From the IMG/VR virus record IMGVR_UViG_3300010399_000046, positions 1 through 49,560 of that record: a stretch of DNA of 49,560 nt; one strand, written 5' to 3'. The notes under the pieces are model-generated. The model did not search any database and was not told the DNA's origin. It saw nothing but the letters and a program-made list of their open reading frames with translations. Positions 21,994 to 30,883 of this stretch are shown here, piece after piece; the first letter of the stretch is position 1; the number at the start of each line of letters is the position of its first letter. The stretch is from a virus. A program made the position numbers and the translations under genes.

Positions 21994-22578
21994 ATGGCTG
22001 AGGACGGTCGTTTAACTGACAAGCAGGCTATGTTTGTTCAGGAATACATTGTTGACCTCAACGCCACGCAGGCGGCGATACGGGCCGGCTACAGCGAAGA
22101 AAGTGCCAGCGTGATAGGTTGTGAAAACCTAACAAAACCTTACATTCAGGCCGCTGTGCAGAAGGCTATGGATTTGCGCTCAGAGCGAGTGCAGATCACT
22201 GCCGACAGGGTGCTGGTTGAGCTGGCAAAGATCGGTTTCGCTGATGTGCGCGACATGTTCACCGACTCTGATCAAATCAAATGCGTCAAAAATCTTCCCG
22301 ATGATATTGCGGCAGCCGTGCAATCTATAGAGATCGTCACTCGCCCTGATGGAGTTGATGAGAATGGCGATAAAACTGTTGAACATATCCATAAAATTAA
22401 GTTGGCAGACAAGAAGTCAAGCCTTGAGCTTCTTGGCAAGCACTTGAAGCTATTTGCCGATCGAATAGAACACACCGGCAAAGATGGCGCGCCAATAGAG
22501 GTCGAGAATCAAAGCATGACCGAAATCGCCAGGCGCATCGGATTTGCACTATCAAAAGCCATCAACGATAAATCGTGA
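21994..22578 (+). CDS. Terminase small subunit
   Basis: The 194-residue protein matches the Terminase_2 family: LTDKQAMFVQEYIVDLNATQ, then AAIRAGYSEESASVIGCENL and a ITADRVLVELAKIGF helix. It recognises the packaging site and feeds DNA to the large subunit. It overlaps the large subunit gene by 4 bases (GTGA). Confidence 0.93.
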   Translation: MAEDGRLTDKQAMFVQEYIVDLNATQAAIRAGYSEESASVIGCENLTKPYIQAAVQKAMDLRSERVQITADRVLVELAKIGFADVRDMFTDSDQIKCVKNLPDDIAAAVQSIEIVTRPDGVDENGDKTVEHIHKIKLADKKSSLELLGKHLKLFADRIEHTGKDGAPIEVENQSMTEIARRIGFALSKAINDKS

Positions 22579-24146
22579 GCCTCAAAGAAATATTGGCAGC
22601 GCTCGAGGTGATGCCAGAGAGTGATCGCCAAGCTGTTATTGAGGATGCGATGCTCGCCACAAAGGGCATGCGGTGGGTTCCAAACCCGGGACCGCAAGAG
22701 CAGGCGTATTTCTCCGAGGCGGATGTCCTCCTATACGGCGGGGAGCCTGGTGGCGGAAAAAGCCAGCTAATCCTGGGCCTTGCGTTCAACTGCCATCGCC
22801 GCTCGCTAATTATGCGGCGCAAATACAGCGACCTTGGGCGCATTGTTGAAGATGCCCTTAAGATTAACGGCGGGCGCGAGGGGTTTAATGGTTCGCCACC
22901 GCCAAAACTGCGAATCAGCGCAAACCAGCAAATTGATTTCGGTGCCGCGCACCGTGTGGGCGATGAACAAGATTGGATGGGTAAGGGCCGGGATTTTCTC
23001 GGTATCGATGAAGCCACCCATTTCGCGGAATCTCAAATCCGGTTTTTGATGGGCTGGAACCGCACCGAGCATAAAGGCCAGCGCGTGCGAACAGTGCTCG
23101 CGACCAACCCGCCGCTCAGCGCAGAGGGTTTGTGGGTTGTGTCCATGTTTGCGCCGTGGCTCGATCCAACCTTCCATAATCCCGCCAAACCAGGCGAGTT
23201 GCGCTGGGTTATTTCCAACGAAGAAGGCGTGGATCAGTGGGTTGACGGGCCTGAGCCTGTCGTTATTGATGGCAAGGAATATCGTCCGATGTCGCGGACC
23301 TATATTCCTGCATCGGTCGACGACAATCCGGAATATGCGGATTCCGATTACAAGCGCCAATTAGAGGCCATGCCTGAGCCGTTCCGCTCATTGTTGATGG
23401 GTGGATTCAAGACTTCGTTTCAGGATGCGCCGAATCAAGTTATTCCGACGGCATGGGTAACCGCGGCACAGGCGAGATGGAGTAGTTCTCCGCCCGAAGG
23501 CATCCCAATGTGCTCCATGGGTGTTGATGCCACCGGTGGTGGAAACGATCCCATGACGATTGCGTGCCGTCACGATGGCTGGTACGCGCCAATCGTTAAA
23601 ATTCCTGCGAAGGAGTTGCCGATCGAGAAGGCAGGGCGCATGGCGGCCGGCATTGTAGTTTCGCATCGTCGCGATAAAGCCAAGGTAATTATCGATCTTG
23701 GGGGCGGCTTCGGCTTATCGGCTTATGAACAATTAAAAGCCAACGATGTTGATGTTATCGGGTACAGAGGAGCGGAGAAGTCCGAGCGCCGAACCAAAGA
23801 TGGCAGCCTGAAGTTTTTCAATAAGCGCAGCGAAACTATTTGGCGCTTCCGTGAAGCATTAGATCCCGGGCAGCCGGGAGGCTCTACGATTGCTTTGCCG
23901 CCAAGCGCAACATTAACCGCGGATTTAACGGCGCCGACGCTTGATATGAGCTTCAACGGAATCAAGGTTGAAAGCAAAGAAGACGTCTGTGATCGACTCG
24001 GCCGCTCGACCGATGACGGCGATGCTGTGGTGATGGCATGGACCGCAGGCGCAAAGGCATCAGAGGCGCGTGATGGCGATATCCGCACAGCGCGCGCACG
24101 CACACCCAAAGTGATCCAAGGCCACCAGGCCGCACGTAGACGCTAA
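22575..24146 (+). CDS. Terminase large subunit
   Basis: The 523-residue protein has the ATPase Walker A GGEPGGGKS (residues 55-63) and Walker B FLGIDEAT (141-148). Its nuclease domain has the acidic residues MGVDATGGGND (Asp 318), IIDLGGGFG (about 373) and DDGDAVV (about 493). It packages DNA into the prohead and cuts it. The start is GTG. Residues are complete in both active sites, so it looks functional. Confidence 0.95.
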   Translation: MSLKEILAALEVMPESDRQAVIEDAMLATKGMRWVPNPGPQEQAYFSEADVLLYGGEPGGGKSQLILGLAFNCHRRSLIMRRKYSDLGRIVEDALKINGGREGFNGSPPPKLRISANQQIDFGAAHRVGDEQDWMGKGRDFLGIDEATHFAESQIRFLMGWNRTEHKGQRVRTVLATNPPLSAEGLWVVSMFAPWLDPTFHNPAKPGELRWVISNEEGVDQWVDGPEPVVIDGKEYRPMSRTYIPASVDDNPEYADSDYKRQLEAMPEPFRSLLMGGFKTSFQDAPNQVIPTAWVTAAQARWSSSPPEGIPMCSMGVDATGGGNDPMTIACRHDGWYAPIVKIPAKELPIEKAGRMAAGIVVSHRRDKAKVIIDLGGGFGLSAYEQLKANDVDVIGYRGAEKSERRTKDGSLKFFNKRSETIWRFREALDPGQPGGSTIALPPSATLTADLTAPTLDMSFNGIKVESKEDVCDRLGRSTDDGDAVVMAWTAGAKASEARDGDIRTARARTPKVIQGHQAARRR

Positions 24147-24245
24147 ACCCACTTTTTAATTTTCCCCGGCACTTCGCTGGGGTGGCGGGCTATTGCCCAT
24201 TTTCTCCACAAGCACAAGCACTCAACTCAGCAGGAGATACACATC

Positions 24246-25022
24246 ATGGCGCGCATTCTTACGTCGCTACACGGCAAACTAGCAGGGCTCACTCGCACTG
24301 GGAAACTGATGGTTCCCGGTGGGTTTATTGCGGGCGAGGACGGCATGCAAATAGTGGAGCCGTCTCCATCGACTGTTTCGGTATTCGATGACTTCCTTGG
24401 CGATGTGATCGCCGACCAGTGGAATTCTCATGTTGGCTCGGATTCGCCTGCGGCAATTGCTGTTGCAGCCGCGGCGGGCGGTACGCTTGTACTGACTACC
24501 GGTGACTCTAACGCCTCTCTCGCAGCCGATGGCTCGGTACTCGACAGCTACCTGAACTGGTACGCGCAAAACGGCGGTCTTACCTTTAGCGCACGGCTGA
24601 AAGTTTCTTCTATCGCCACGGTGCAGTGCTGCTTCGGATTTACCGATCAAGTATCAGCGCTGGAAATGCCGGCCACTTTGTCCGGCACCACCTACACCAC
24701 AGTGGCAACTGACGCCGCGGTGTTCCTGTTCGATACCAGCGCAACCACAGACACGATTCGCTGCGTTGGTGTAGCCAATGATGTCGATGCGACCCATGTC
24801 GACACTGGCAATGCATGGGCTGCAAATACGTACGCCACATTCACAATTGAACTGGATGCGAGCGGCAACGCCAAGTTCATGATCAATGGTGTTCCGGTCG
24901 GTGTTGTAGCGAATGCCGTTACGCCGAGTGTCGCCCTGACTCCTGTGTTCGCCATCCGTTCGCTGGCTGCCGCGTCGTACACGATGACGATCGATTACGT
25001 CAACGTCTCGATGAATCGGTAA
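24246..25022 (+). CDS. Probable head decoration or fibre protein, jelly-roll
   Basis: The 258-residue protein begins MARILTSLHGKLAGLTRTGK with no signal peptide. From about residue 45 it has a jelly-roll-like pattern (VFDDFLGDVIADQWNSHVGS, LTFSARLKVSSIATVQCCFG, TFTIELDASGNAKFMINGVP). Such domains decorate capsids or bind sugars. It sits between terminase and the portal region, alone after a hairpin-forming gap. Confidence 0.65.
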   Translation: MARILTSLHGKLAGLTRTGKLMVPGGFIAGEDGMQIVEPSPSTVSVFDDFLGDVIADQWNSHVGSDSPAAIAVAAAAGGTLVLTTGDSNASLAADGSVLDSYLNWYAQNGGLTFSARLKVSSIATVQCCFGFTDQVSALEMPATLSGTTYTTVATDAAVFLFDTSATTDTIRCVGVANDVDATHVDTGNAWAANTYATFTIELDASGNAKFMINGVPVGVVANAVTPSVALTPVFAIRSLAAASYTMTIDYVNVSMNR

Positions 25023-25076
25023 GAGCGCGCCCTGCGAAAGCGGGGCCCTGTTTTCAAAAAATGCGAGAAATTTAAA

Positions 25077-25352
25077 ATGGGTGGTGCGACTGGTCCAATC
25101 GGAAGTTTATTCCACAAGCTGGATAACGTTGATCCGGTGGTTAAATTTCTCGATAAGAAAGGCATCAAGGCGCCTGGGAATTTGTTATTTCCAGAGGCGC
25201 CAAAAATTCCATTGGCGCCAGTACAGGAGATGCCAGATCCGAACGATCCTGCGTTGCTGCTTGCCAAGAAGCGCAGGATTGCTGACTCCGCATCGCGCTC
25301 GGGCCGTCAAAGCACCATTCTTTCCGATACGCAAGATTCACTGGGCGGCTGA
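25077..25352 (+). CDS. Small head-region protein before the portal (91 aa)
   Basis: It starts MGGATGPIGSLFHKLDNVDP and ends in a conserved basic segment (AKKRRIADSASRSGRQSTIL). Proteins of this type recur directly upstream of portal genes in short-tailed phages. The exact role is not established; it may be a packaged or adaptor protein. Confidence 0.7.
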   Translation: MGGATGPIGSLFHKLDNVDPVVKFLDKKGIKAPGNLLFPEAPKIPLAPVQEMPDPNDPALLLAKKRRIADSASRSGRQSTILSDTQDSLGG

Positions 25353-25355
25353 TTG

Positions 25356-26990
25356 ATGGATTCGCGCGTATCAGAATTAATCCACTGCGGTGACAACTTG
25401 TTTAGCAAGAAATCGTCGCTGCTGAGTTTGTGGCAAGAAATTGCCGACAACATGTATCCAGAGCGAGCCGATTTTACGGTACAGAGAAATCTCGGCCAGG
25501 CTTTCGCCGAGAATTTGATGACCAGCTTTCCATTGATGGCTAGGCGCGATTTGGGTAATTCGTTTGCCTCAATGCTACGCCGCGATAAATGGTTTGACCT
25601 TGGTACGCAACAAGAGGATCGCGAAGACCATGCGGCCAAGCAGTGGCTGGAGTGGGCGACCGGTGTTCAGTATCGCGCGATGTACGATCGCAAAACACAG
25701 TTTGTACGCGCTACAAAAGAGGCTGATCACGATTTCGCTGCATTCGGTCAGACTGTCATTTTTGTTGATCTGAATCGCTATCGAGACACTTTGGTTTATC
25801 GCTGCTATCACCTACGCGATGTTGCATGGTGCGAGAACGCGGATGGTGAGATCGATACTATCCATCGGAATTGGAAGCCGACCGCGCGCGATCTATGTAA
25901 GATATTTCCCAAAACGTGCGCGCAAAGCGTCAAGGATTGCGAAACGAAAGAGCCGTACAAGGAGTTCAAGTGCCGGCACATCATCATGCCGGCTGATTGC
26001 TATGAATCTTCGAGCGGCAAGAAATGGCGCACGCCGTATGTGTCCATTTTTATTGATATCGAAAATAGCGTCATCCTCGAAGAAGTTGGAAGCTTAACCA
26101 AAAAATATGTGATCCCGCGCTGGCAAACCGTGTCGGGCTCGCAATATGCCTATTCGCCAGCAACCGTGGCCGCGCTGCCTGATGCACGCCTGATTCAGGC
26201 GATGACGTTAACGCTGCTCGAGGCAGGTGAAAAAGCCGTATCGCCGCCGATGTTAGCTGTCGAAAATGCCATTCGCGGCGATGTCGCGTTGTATGCCGGC
26301 GGTATCACATGGGTTGACAAGGAGTACGACGAACGGCTTGGCGAAGTGTTGCGCCCGCTGACGCAGGATATGCGTGGCATGCCGCAAGGCATGAATATGC
26401 GCGAAGAATTAAAGAACGCCATTACGCAAGCGTTCTATCTCAATCAGCTGAATCTTCCGCAGGTCGCGGGCGCCACCGCTTACGAAATATCGCAACGCGT
26501 GCAGGAATACATTCGTCAGGCACTACCAATTTTTGCGCCGATGGAAATGGATTACAACGGCGCACTTTGCGACGAGACGTTTACGTTGTTGATGGCCAAT
26601 GGTGCCTTTGGTCCTCCAGATACGATTCCGCAATCGATCCGCGGCGCAGAAACGCAATTCCGATTCAAGTCACCGCTTAACGATGCCATTGCGATGGAGA
26701 AGGGTCAGCACTTCCAGTCAGCTGCGCAAATGCTCGCGACGGCTGTGCAGATAGATCCAACGGTTGCCGCCGATTACGACGTGCATACCGCATTTCGCGA
26801 TGCAGCCGATGGCGTTGGCATTCCCGCGAAATGGTTCAGGTCAGAAGACGATGCGGCGGCAATTGTTCAGCAGCAACAACAGCAGCAAGCCATGCTGCAA
26901 GCAACGCAAACGATTCATGGCGGCGCGCAGGTTGCGGAGCAAGTAGGAAAAGCTGGCAAGGCATTGAATGATGCGGGGATGGCGGCGTGA
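25356..26990 (+). CDS. Portal (head-to-tail connector) protein
   Basis: The 545-residue protein matches the head-tail connector family of podoviruses: LWQEIADNMYPERADF, MTSFPLMARRDLGNSFASML, DHDFAAFGQTVIFVD and LPQVAGATAYEISQRVQEYI. Twelve copies form the ring through which DNA passes. The C-terminus has a run of eight glutamines (near residues 508-515). The ATG at 25356 is chosen over the TTG 3 bases upstream. Confidence 0.93.
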   Translation: MDSRVSELIHCGDNLFSKKSSLLSLWQEIADNMYPERADFTVQRNLGQAFAENLMTSFPLMARRDLGNSFASMLRRDKWFDLGTQQEDREDHAAKQWLEWATGVQYRAMYDRKTQFVRATKEADHDFAAFGQTVIFVDLNRYRDTLVYRCYHLRDVAWCENADGEIDTIHRNWKPTARDLCKIFPKTCAQSVKDCETKEPYKEFKCRHIIMPADCYESSSGKKWRTPYVSIFIDIENSVILEEVGSLTKKYVIPRWQTVSGSQYAYSPATVAALPDARLIQAMTLTLLEAGEKAVSPPMLAVENAIRGDVALYAGGITWVDKEYDERLGEVLRPLTQDMRGMPQGMNMREELKNAITQAFYLNQLNLPQVAGATAYEISQRVQEYIRQALPIFAPMEMDYNGALCDETFTLLMANGAFGPPDTIPQSIRGAETQFRFKSPLNDAIAMEKGQHFQSAAQMLATAVQIDPTVAADYDVHTAFRDAADGVGIPAKWFRSEDDAAAIVQQQQQQQAMLQATQTIHGGAQVAEQVGKAGKALNDAGMAA

Positions 26991-27283
26991 CCAAGGCCCC
27001 CATCGCAGCGCCGTACGCACCCTATCCGTGGGAGAAAAATGTTCTCGCTGTGTACGCGGTGCAAGCGCTACATAAAGGCGAAGCAACGCCCGAGCAACAA
27101 AGACTTGCAGTCGATCTCATCATCAACGGGTTATCCGACTATTACGGGCTTAGCTATCGGCCCGATACGCATGACACCGCCTTCGCAGAGGGGCGCCGAT
27201 TCGTCGGCGCACAAATCGTCAAATTATTAAAACTCTCTCCCGCAGTTATTGCCGCGGTGAAGAAGAAAACAGAAAAAAACTAA
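26987..27283 (+). CDS. Bbp19-like phage protein (98 aa)
   Basis: The start overlaps the portal stop. The helical C-terminal half (TAFAEGRRFVGAQIVKLLKL) matches the small protein found beside the portal in BPP-1-like phages. Function unknown. A terminator-like hairpin follows. Confidence 0.65.
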   Translation: MTKAPIAAPYAPYPWEKNVLAVYAVQALHKGEATPEQQRLAVDLIINGLSDYYGLSYRPDTHDTAFAEGRRFVGAQIVKLLKLSPAVIAAVKKKTEKN

Positions 27284-27300
27284 GTAGTACCCCAGCAGCG

Positions 27301-27326
27301 AAACCCGGCCATGTGTCGGGTTTTTC
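27301..27326 (+). terminator. Terminator-like hairpin before the scaffold gene
   Basis: AACCCG-N9-CGGGTT followed by TTTC. It separates portal and scaffold genes. Confidence 0.5.
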
Positions 27327-27344
27327 ATTTAAGAGGTCTAAAAA

Positions 27345-28316
27345 ATGGCAGAAGCAGCCGCGGCAGTAGTTGAAGATTCAGCAGCAGCACCAAGTCCAAC
27401 CCCTGCGCCAGCTCCAGCACCGAGTCCGGCGCCGGCGCCCGCACCAGCACCAGCACCAGCACCAGCTACCGCCAGCATTCTCGATGACAGTGGTGCTGGC
27501 GAAAAACAGATCACTGCACCAGCAGACTGGCCGGAAGATTGGCGCACGAAACTATCGGCGGATGATGCGAAAGCGCTGAAGCAATTAGAACGCTTTGGCT
27601 CGCCCTCTGATTTATTCAAATCGTACCGCGCGCTGCAGCAAAAGGTTTCATCGGGTGAACTGAAATCGACGGCCGCATTACCGAAAGACGCAACACCTGA
27701 GCAGATCAAGGAATACCGGACACAAAATGGTATCCCTGAAACACCGGATGCGTATCTTGCCGATTTGCCGCAAGGCTTGGTGATTGGCGAAAACGAAAAG
27801 CCGCTCGTCGATAGCTTTGCGAAATACATGCACGAGCAGAATGCGCCGAAGTCATTGGTACAGGCGGCTATCGCATGGAATCAGCAACAAACGGAAGAGG
27901 CGCAGTCGCGGCTTTACGAAGCCAATACGCGCGCGCAACAGGCCGCAGAGGACGAATTGCGCGCGGAGTATGGCAACGAATATCGCGGCAATATCAATGC
28001 CATTAAATCGTTGCTCTCAACTGCTCCTAGCGGCGTTTCGGATTTAATTAGCACGGCTGTCGGCCCCGATGGGGTGATGCTGTTAAACAATCCTGCTATC
28101 GCCAGATGGCTTGTCAATCTCTCTCGCGAAATCAACCCAATGGCAACGCTTACGCCTGCAGGCAATGGCGGCGGCATCGATGTGGCTGCGCGTAAAGCCG
28201 AGCTGACTAAGATGGCAGGTGATCGCTCTAGCGATTACTGGAAAGGCGCCAATGCTCAGCAGTTGCAAGATGAGATGGCGCAGATCCTTGCCTATGAGCA
28301 AAAGAATCAAAAGTAA
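27345..28316 (+). CDS. Probable scaffolding protein
   Basis: The 323-residue protein starts with an acidic segment, then a run of Pro-Ala repeats (about residues 17-42), then DWPEDWRTKLSADDAKALKQ, typical of podovirus scaffold proteins. The rest is helical, with an acidic, Gln-rich character. It lies directly before the major capsid gene, the usual place. It would guide prohead assembly and then leave. Confidence 0.8.
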   Translation: MAEAAAAVVEDSAAAPSPTPAPAPAPSPAPAPAPAPAPAPATASILDDSGAGEKQITAPADWPEDWRTKLSADDAKALKQLERFGSPSDLFKSYRALQQKVSSGELKSTAALPKDATPEQIKEYRTQNGIPETPDAYLADLPQGLVIGENEKPLVDSFAKYMHEQNAPKSLVQAAIAWNQQQTEEAQSRLYEANTRAQQAAEDELRAEYGNEYRGNINAIKSLLSTAPSGVSDLISTAVGPDGVMLLNNPAIARWLVNLSREINPMATLTPAGNGGGIDVAARKAELTKMAGDRSSDYWKGANAQQLQDEMAQILAYEQKNQK

Positions 28317-28330
28317 ATCCGCGAATCGTT

Positions 28331-28462
28331 CAGGACAACCCGTCCGGCCCCTGATAGCACTCGCATAAACCACCGCAATAGCACTACGGCCCCCGATTAA
28401 AGCGAATGGCCCCTCTTCACTGAGGACAACCCGTTATTGCTTGATGACGGACAACCCGTCGG
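28331..28462 (+). repeat. Three GGACAACCCGT repeats in the capsid gene leader
   Basis: GGACAACCCGT occurs three times between the scaffold stop and the capsid start (near 28333, 28423 and 28449). Two copies form short hairpins (GGAC/GTCC and GACGG/CCGTC). The stretch holds no gene. It may stabilise or regulate the abundant capsid mRNA. Confidence 0.5.
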
Positions 28463-28499
28463 CGCGGAAACCATCCCGTAAACCGATGAGGAAATCATC

Positions 28500-29324
28500 A
28501 TGGCATACACTCAAACCCAATACCGCACCGAATTCGTTGCGGCGTTCGAGCAAAACAAATCGTTAGTTCTTCCCACTGTCACGCAAGAAGCACAGATCAA
28601 AGGCAACCAGGCAGTCTTTCTGGTCGCTGGATCTGGCGGCAACCGCGCGGTAACTCGAGGCGCTAACGGCCGTATTCCGGCATCCAACACCAGCCGCACG
28701 CAATACACCGCGACGCTGGCTGAAAAGCACGATAAGCGCGAGCAAACCAATTACGACATTTTCTCGTCGCAATCGGATACGCGCCGAATCATGCAGGATG
28801 CAGCTATTGCCGTTATCAACCGCGAGATGGATCAGGACATCATCACTGAGTTGAATACCGGCACGCAGGACACTGGTGCTGCAACCACGGCATCGCTGAG
28901 TATGGCGATGTATGGTCTGACCATTCTCGGCAATAACGCCGTACCGCTCGACGGCAATATCTCTGCGCTCATCACGCCGGCGTTTTATGCCTACCTGATG
29001 CAAACCAAGGAGTTTGCCAACGTCGATTACGTCAACAACAAGCCTTTCGCCGACACCATGACTCAGTTCCGCTGGGCTGGTGTCAACTGGATCGTGCATC
29101 CGAATTTGCCGGGTGCTGCAACCACTGCGGAGAAATGCTTTATGTATCACAAGACCGCGATTGGTTATGCGCTTGATACAGCAGGCATTCAGACCGCCAT
29201 CGGTTACAACGAGGAAGACGATTATTCATTTGCTCGTGCGACCTATTACGGCGGCGCCAAGCTGTTGCAAAACACGGGCGTTGTTGTTCTTAACCACGAT
29301 GGCAGTTCGTTCGCGGCTCAATAA
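28500..29324 (+). CDS. Major capsid protein
   Basis: The 274-residue protein fits the HK97-fold coat proteins of BPP-1-like podoviruses: YRTEFVAAFEQNKSLVLPTV, then SRTQYTATLAEKHDKREQTN, MQDAAIAVINREMDQDIITE and a C-terminal YNEEDDYSFARATYYGGAK. It follows the scaffold gene and is flanked by hairpins on both sides. Confidence 0.88.
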   Translation: MAYTQTQYRTEFVAAFEQNKSLVLPTVTQEAQIKGNQAVFLVAGSGGNRAVTRGANGRIPASNTSRTQYTATLAEKHDKREQTNYDIFSSQSDTRRIMQDAAIAVINREMDQDIITELNTGTQDTGAATTASLSMAMYGLTILGNNAVPLDGNISALITPAFYAYLMQTKEFANVDYVNNKPFADTMTQFRWAGVNWIVHPNLPGAATTAEKCFMYHKTAIGYALDTAGIQTAIGYNEEDDYSFARATYYGGAKLLQNTGVVVLNHDGSSFAAQ

Positions 29325-29354
29325 ATCATGATGCGAACTTAACGCCACAGTAAT

Positions 29355-29383
29355 CGCCCCTTCACCGGGGCGTTTTCATTTTT
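29355..29383 (+). terminator. Terminator-like hairpin after the capsid gene
   Basis: CGCCCC-TTCACC-GGGGCG followed by TTTTCATTTTT. A strong stem with a good T tract between capsid and decoration genes. Confidence 0.65.
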
Positions 29384-29394
29384 GGAGAACTATC

Positions 29395-29685
29395 ATGGCT
29401 TATGCAACAACCAACCCTCCGCAACTTGTTACCAAAGGCATCGGCTACGGCGCTCCGCAGAAGTGGACATATACGTCCACCGATGCAATGGCCACTGTCG
29501 ACGGCTCTGGTTACATCACCAACGGCGGCGCGCTCGGTATGCGCGTTGGCGACATCGTTGAAGTTAACGACACCACCAACGGCATCACCAGCACGCACCG
29601 CGTTATCACGGTCAGCTCGACGTATCCAGGCGCTGTTGATTTGGGTAACGGCACTACCATTGGCACCGCGACGAACTCGGATTAA
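29395..29685 (+). CDS. Probable capsid decoration or cement protein (96 aa)
   Basis: This beta-rich small protein (WTYTSTDAMATVDGSGYITN, then LGMRVGDIVEVNDTTNG) follows the capsid gene, has its own GGAG site and is flanked by hairpins. In BPP-1 a cement protein is encoded near the coat protein. Similar patterns occur in head fibre and decoration proteins of other phages. Confidence 0.65.
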   Translation: MAYATTNPPQLVTKGIGYGAPQKWTYTSTDAMATVDGSGYITNGGALGMRVGDIVEVNDTTNGITSTHRVITVSSTYPGAVDLGNGTTIGTATNSD

Positions 29686-29702
29686 AGATTCTTCGCTGCT
29701 TT

Positions 29703-29726
29703 GGGGGATTTCGGTCCCCCCGTTTT
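29703..29726 (+). terminator. Terminator-like hairpin after the decoration gene
   Basis: GGGGGA-N6-TCCCCC followed by CGTTTT. With the two hairpins upstream it isolates the capsid and decoration messages. Confidence 0.55.
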
Positions 29727-29753
29727 GCATTTCAACTAACAAAAAGGTGATTT

Positions 29754-30263
29754 ATGACAGCGAACAATTTCAATCCGCAAGATGGTATTACGGAAGAGAC
29801 TAAAAGCGATGCACCGAAATTTGTTCGGCCGGTTGCGCCGCGTCGAGCCTTGGAGGCAAATTTTCAACAAGCCGAATTTAAGCGCACGGTTTGGCACCTT
29901 CAATTGCGCGAAGGTGAATCGAGAGAGGATATTTTGCGCCCCGATTTTTGGACGCATATTCGCTCTCGAGTAAAGCAGAACGACCATATCGAAATCACGC
30001 ATGAGCATGCCAATTATTTTGCGGAGCTCATTGTGATTGCCAGCGACTCGATTGGTTTGCGTGTTGCTTTTTTGCGCGAGCTGGACTTATCGAAACTGGA
30101 GAGCTCATCCGTTGATGAGGGTGACTACATGGTGAAATTCCGTGGACCTCGCAAGTTCTCCATTATCCGCCGCTCGGACAATGTGGTGATCGAAGAAAAT
30201 ATCGCGACTGAAGGCATGGCAAAACAACGCCTGCGTGATATGTCGGGCGACCATGCAGCATGA
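29754..30263 (+). CDS. Hypothetical structural-region protein (169 aa)
   Basis: The N-terminus is disordered and acidic; the middle (FWTHIRSRVKQNDHIEITHE) is basic; the C-terminus (DYMVKFRGPRKFSIIRRSDN, then NIATEGMAKQRLRDM) resembles a small beta domain seen in phage proteins. It lies between decoration and tail tube genes and overlaps the latter by an ATGA. Function not known. Confidence 0.6.
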   Translation: MTANNFNPQDGITEETKSDAPKFVRPVAPRRALEANFQQAEFKRTVWHLQLREGESREDILRPDFWTHIRSRVKQNDHIEITHEHANYFAELIVIASDSIGLRVAFLRELDLSKLESSSVDEGDYMVKFRGPRKFSIIRRSDNVVIEENIATEGMAKQRLRDMSGDHAA

Positions 30264-30883
30264 GCAGCACTCAGCTGGGCTTGTATAACGCAGCGCTGCG
30301 CGCAGTCGGAGAACGCCGGCTTGCATCGCTCACAGAAAACCGTGAGCCGCGGCGCCTGCTAGATGAGATATGGAATGACGATGCCATTGAGGCTTGTCTT
30401 GAGATGGGGCAATGGAAGTTTGCTTGCCGCATATCGTCGTTAACGTATTCACCATCGATCGAGCCCGATTTTGGCTATCGGTATGCGTTCGACAAGCCTG
30501 CTGACCACATTCGAACCGTTGCATTTTGTCGTGACGAGTATTTCAAGACTCCGCTAATCGAATATAACCAGTCCGCCAATTATTGGTTTTGCGATCTGCA
30601 GGCGGTGTATGTGCAATACGTTTCCAGCGATAGTGCGTACGGCGGCGATTTATCGTTGTGGCCAAAATCATTCGATACGCTGGTGGCTGCATTTTTAGCG
30701 CGCGATCTTGGCCGGCGAATGAAAAACGGTAGCGATCAGGCGGTATTAAAGAAAGAATTCGACGACGCGCTGACAGAGGCTAAATCGCTATGCGCAATGG
30801 AGGGGCCGACTCAATTTCCGGCTGCTGGATCATGGGTTCAGTCGCGCTCTAATGGCCGATTCGGTCGCGGGAATCGTTGCTAA
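30260..30883 (+). CDS. Tail tubular protein A-like adaptor
   Basis: The 207-residue protein matches the T7 gp11-type adaptor: QLGLYNAALRAVGERRLASL, then MGQWKFACRISSLTYSP, FGYRYAFDKPADHIRTVAF and a helical C-terminus. A ring of it sits under the portal and holds the tail. It is followed directly by the nozzle gene. Confidence 0.85.
   Translation: MSSTQLGLYNAALRAVGERRLASLTENREPRRLLDEIWNDDAIEACLEMGQWKFACRISSLTYSPSIEPDFGYRYAFDKPADHIRTVAFCRDEYFKTPLIEYNQSANYWFCDLQAVYVQYVSSDSAYGGDLSLWPKSFDTLVAAFLARDLGRRMKNGSDQAVLKKEFDDALTEAKSLCAMEGPTQFPAAGSWVQSRSNGRFGRGNRC

Noticed and set aside
24163-24181. Terminator after terminase
   Set aside because: A hairpin (CCCC-GC/GC-GGGG type) is present but no T run follows on the plus strand.
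27385-27470. Simple-sequence repeat in the scaffold gene as a phase-variable tract
   Set aside because: The Pro-Ala codons vary (CCA, CCT, CCG with GCA, GCC, GCG), so it is a protein repeat and not a slippage-prone tract.
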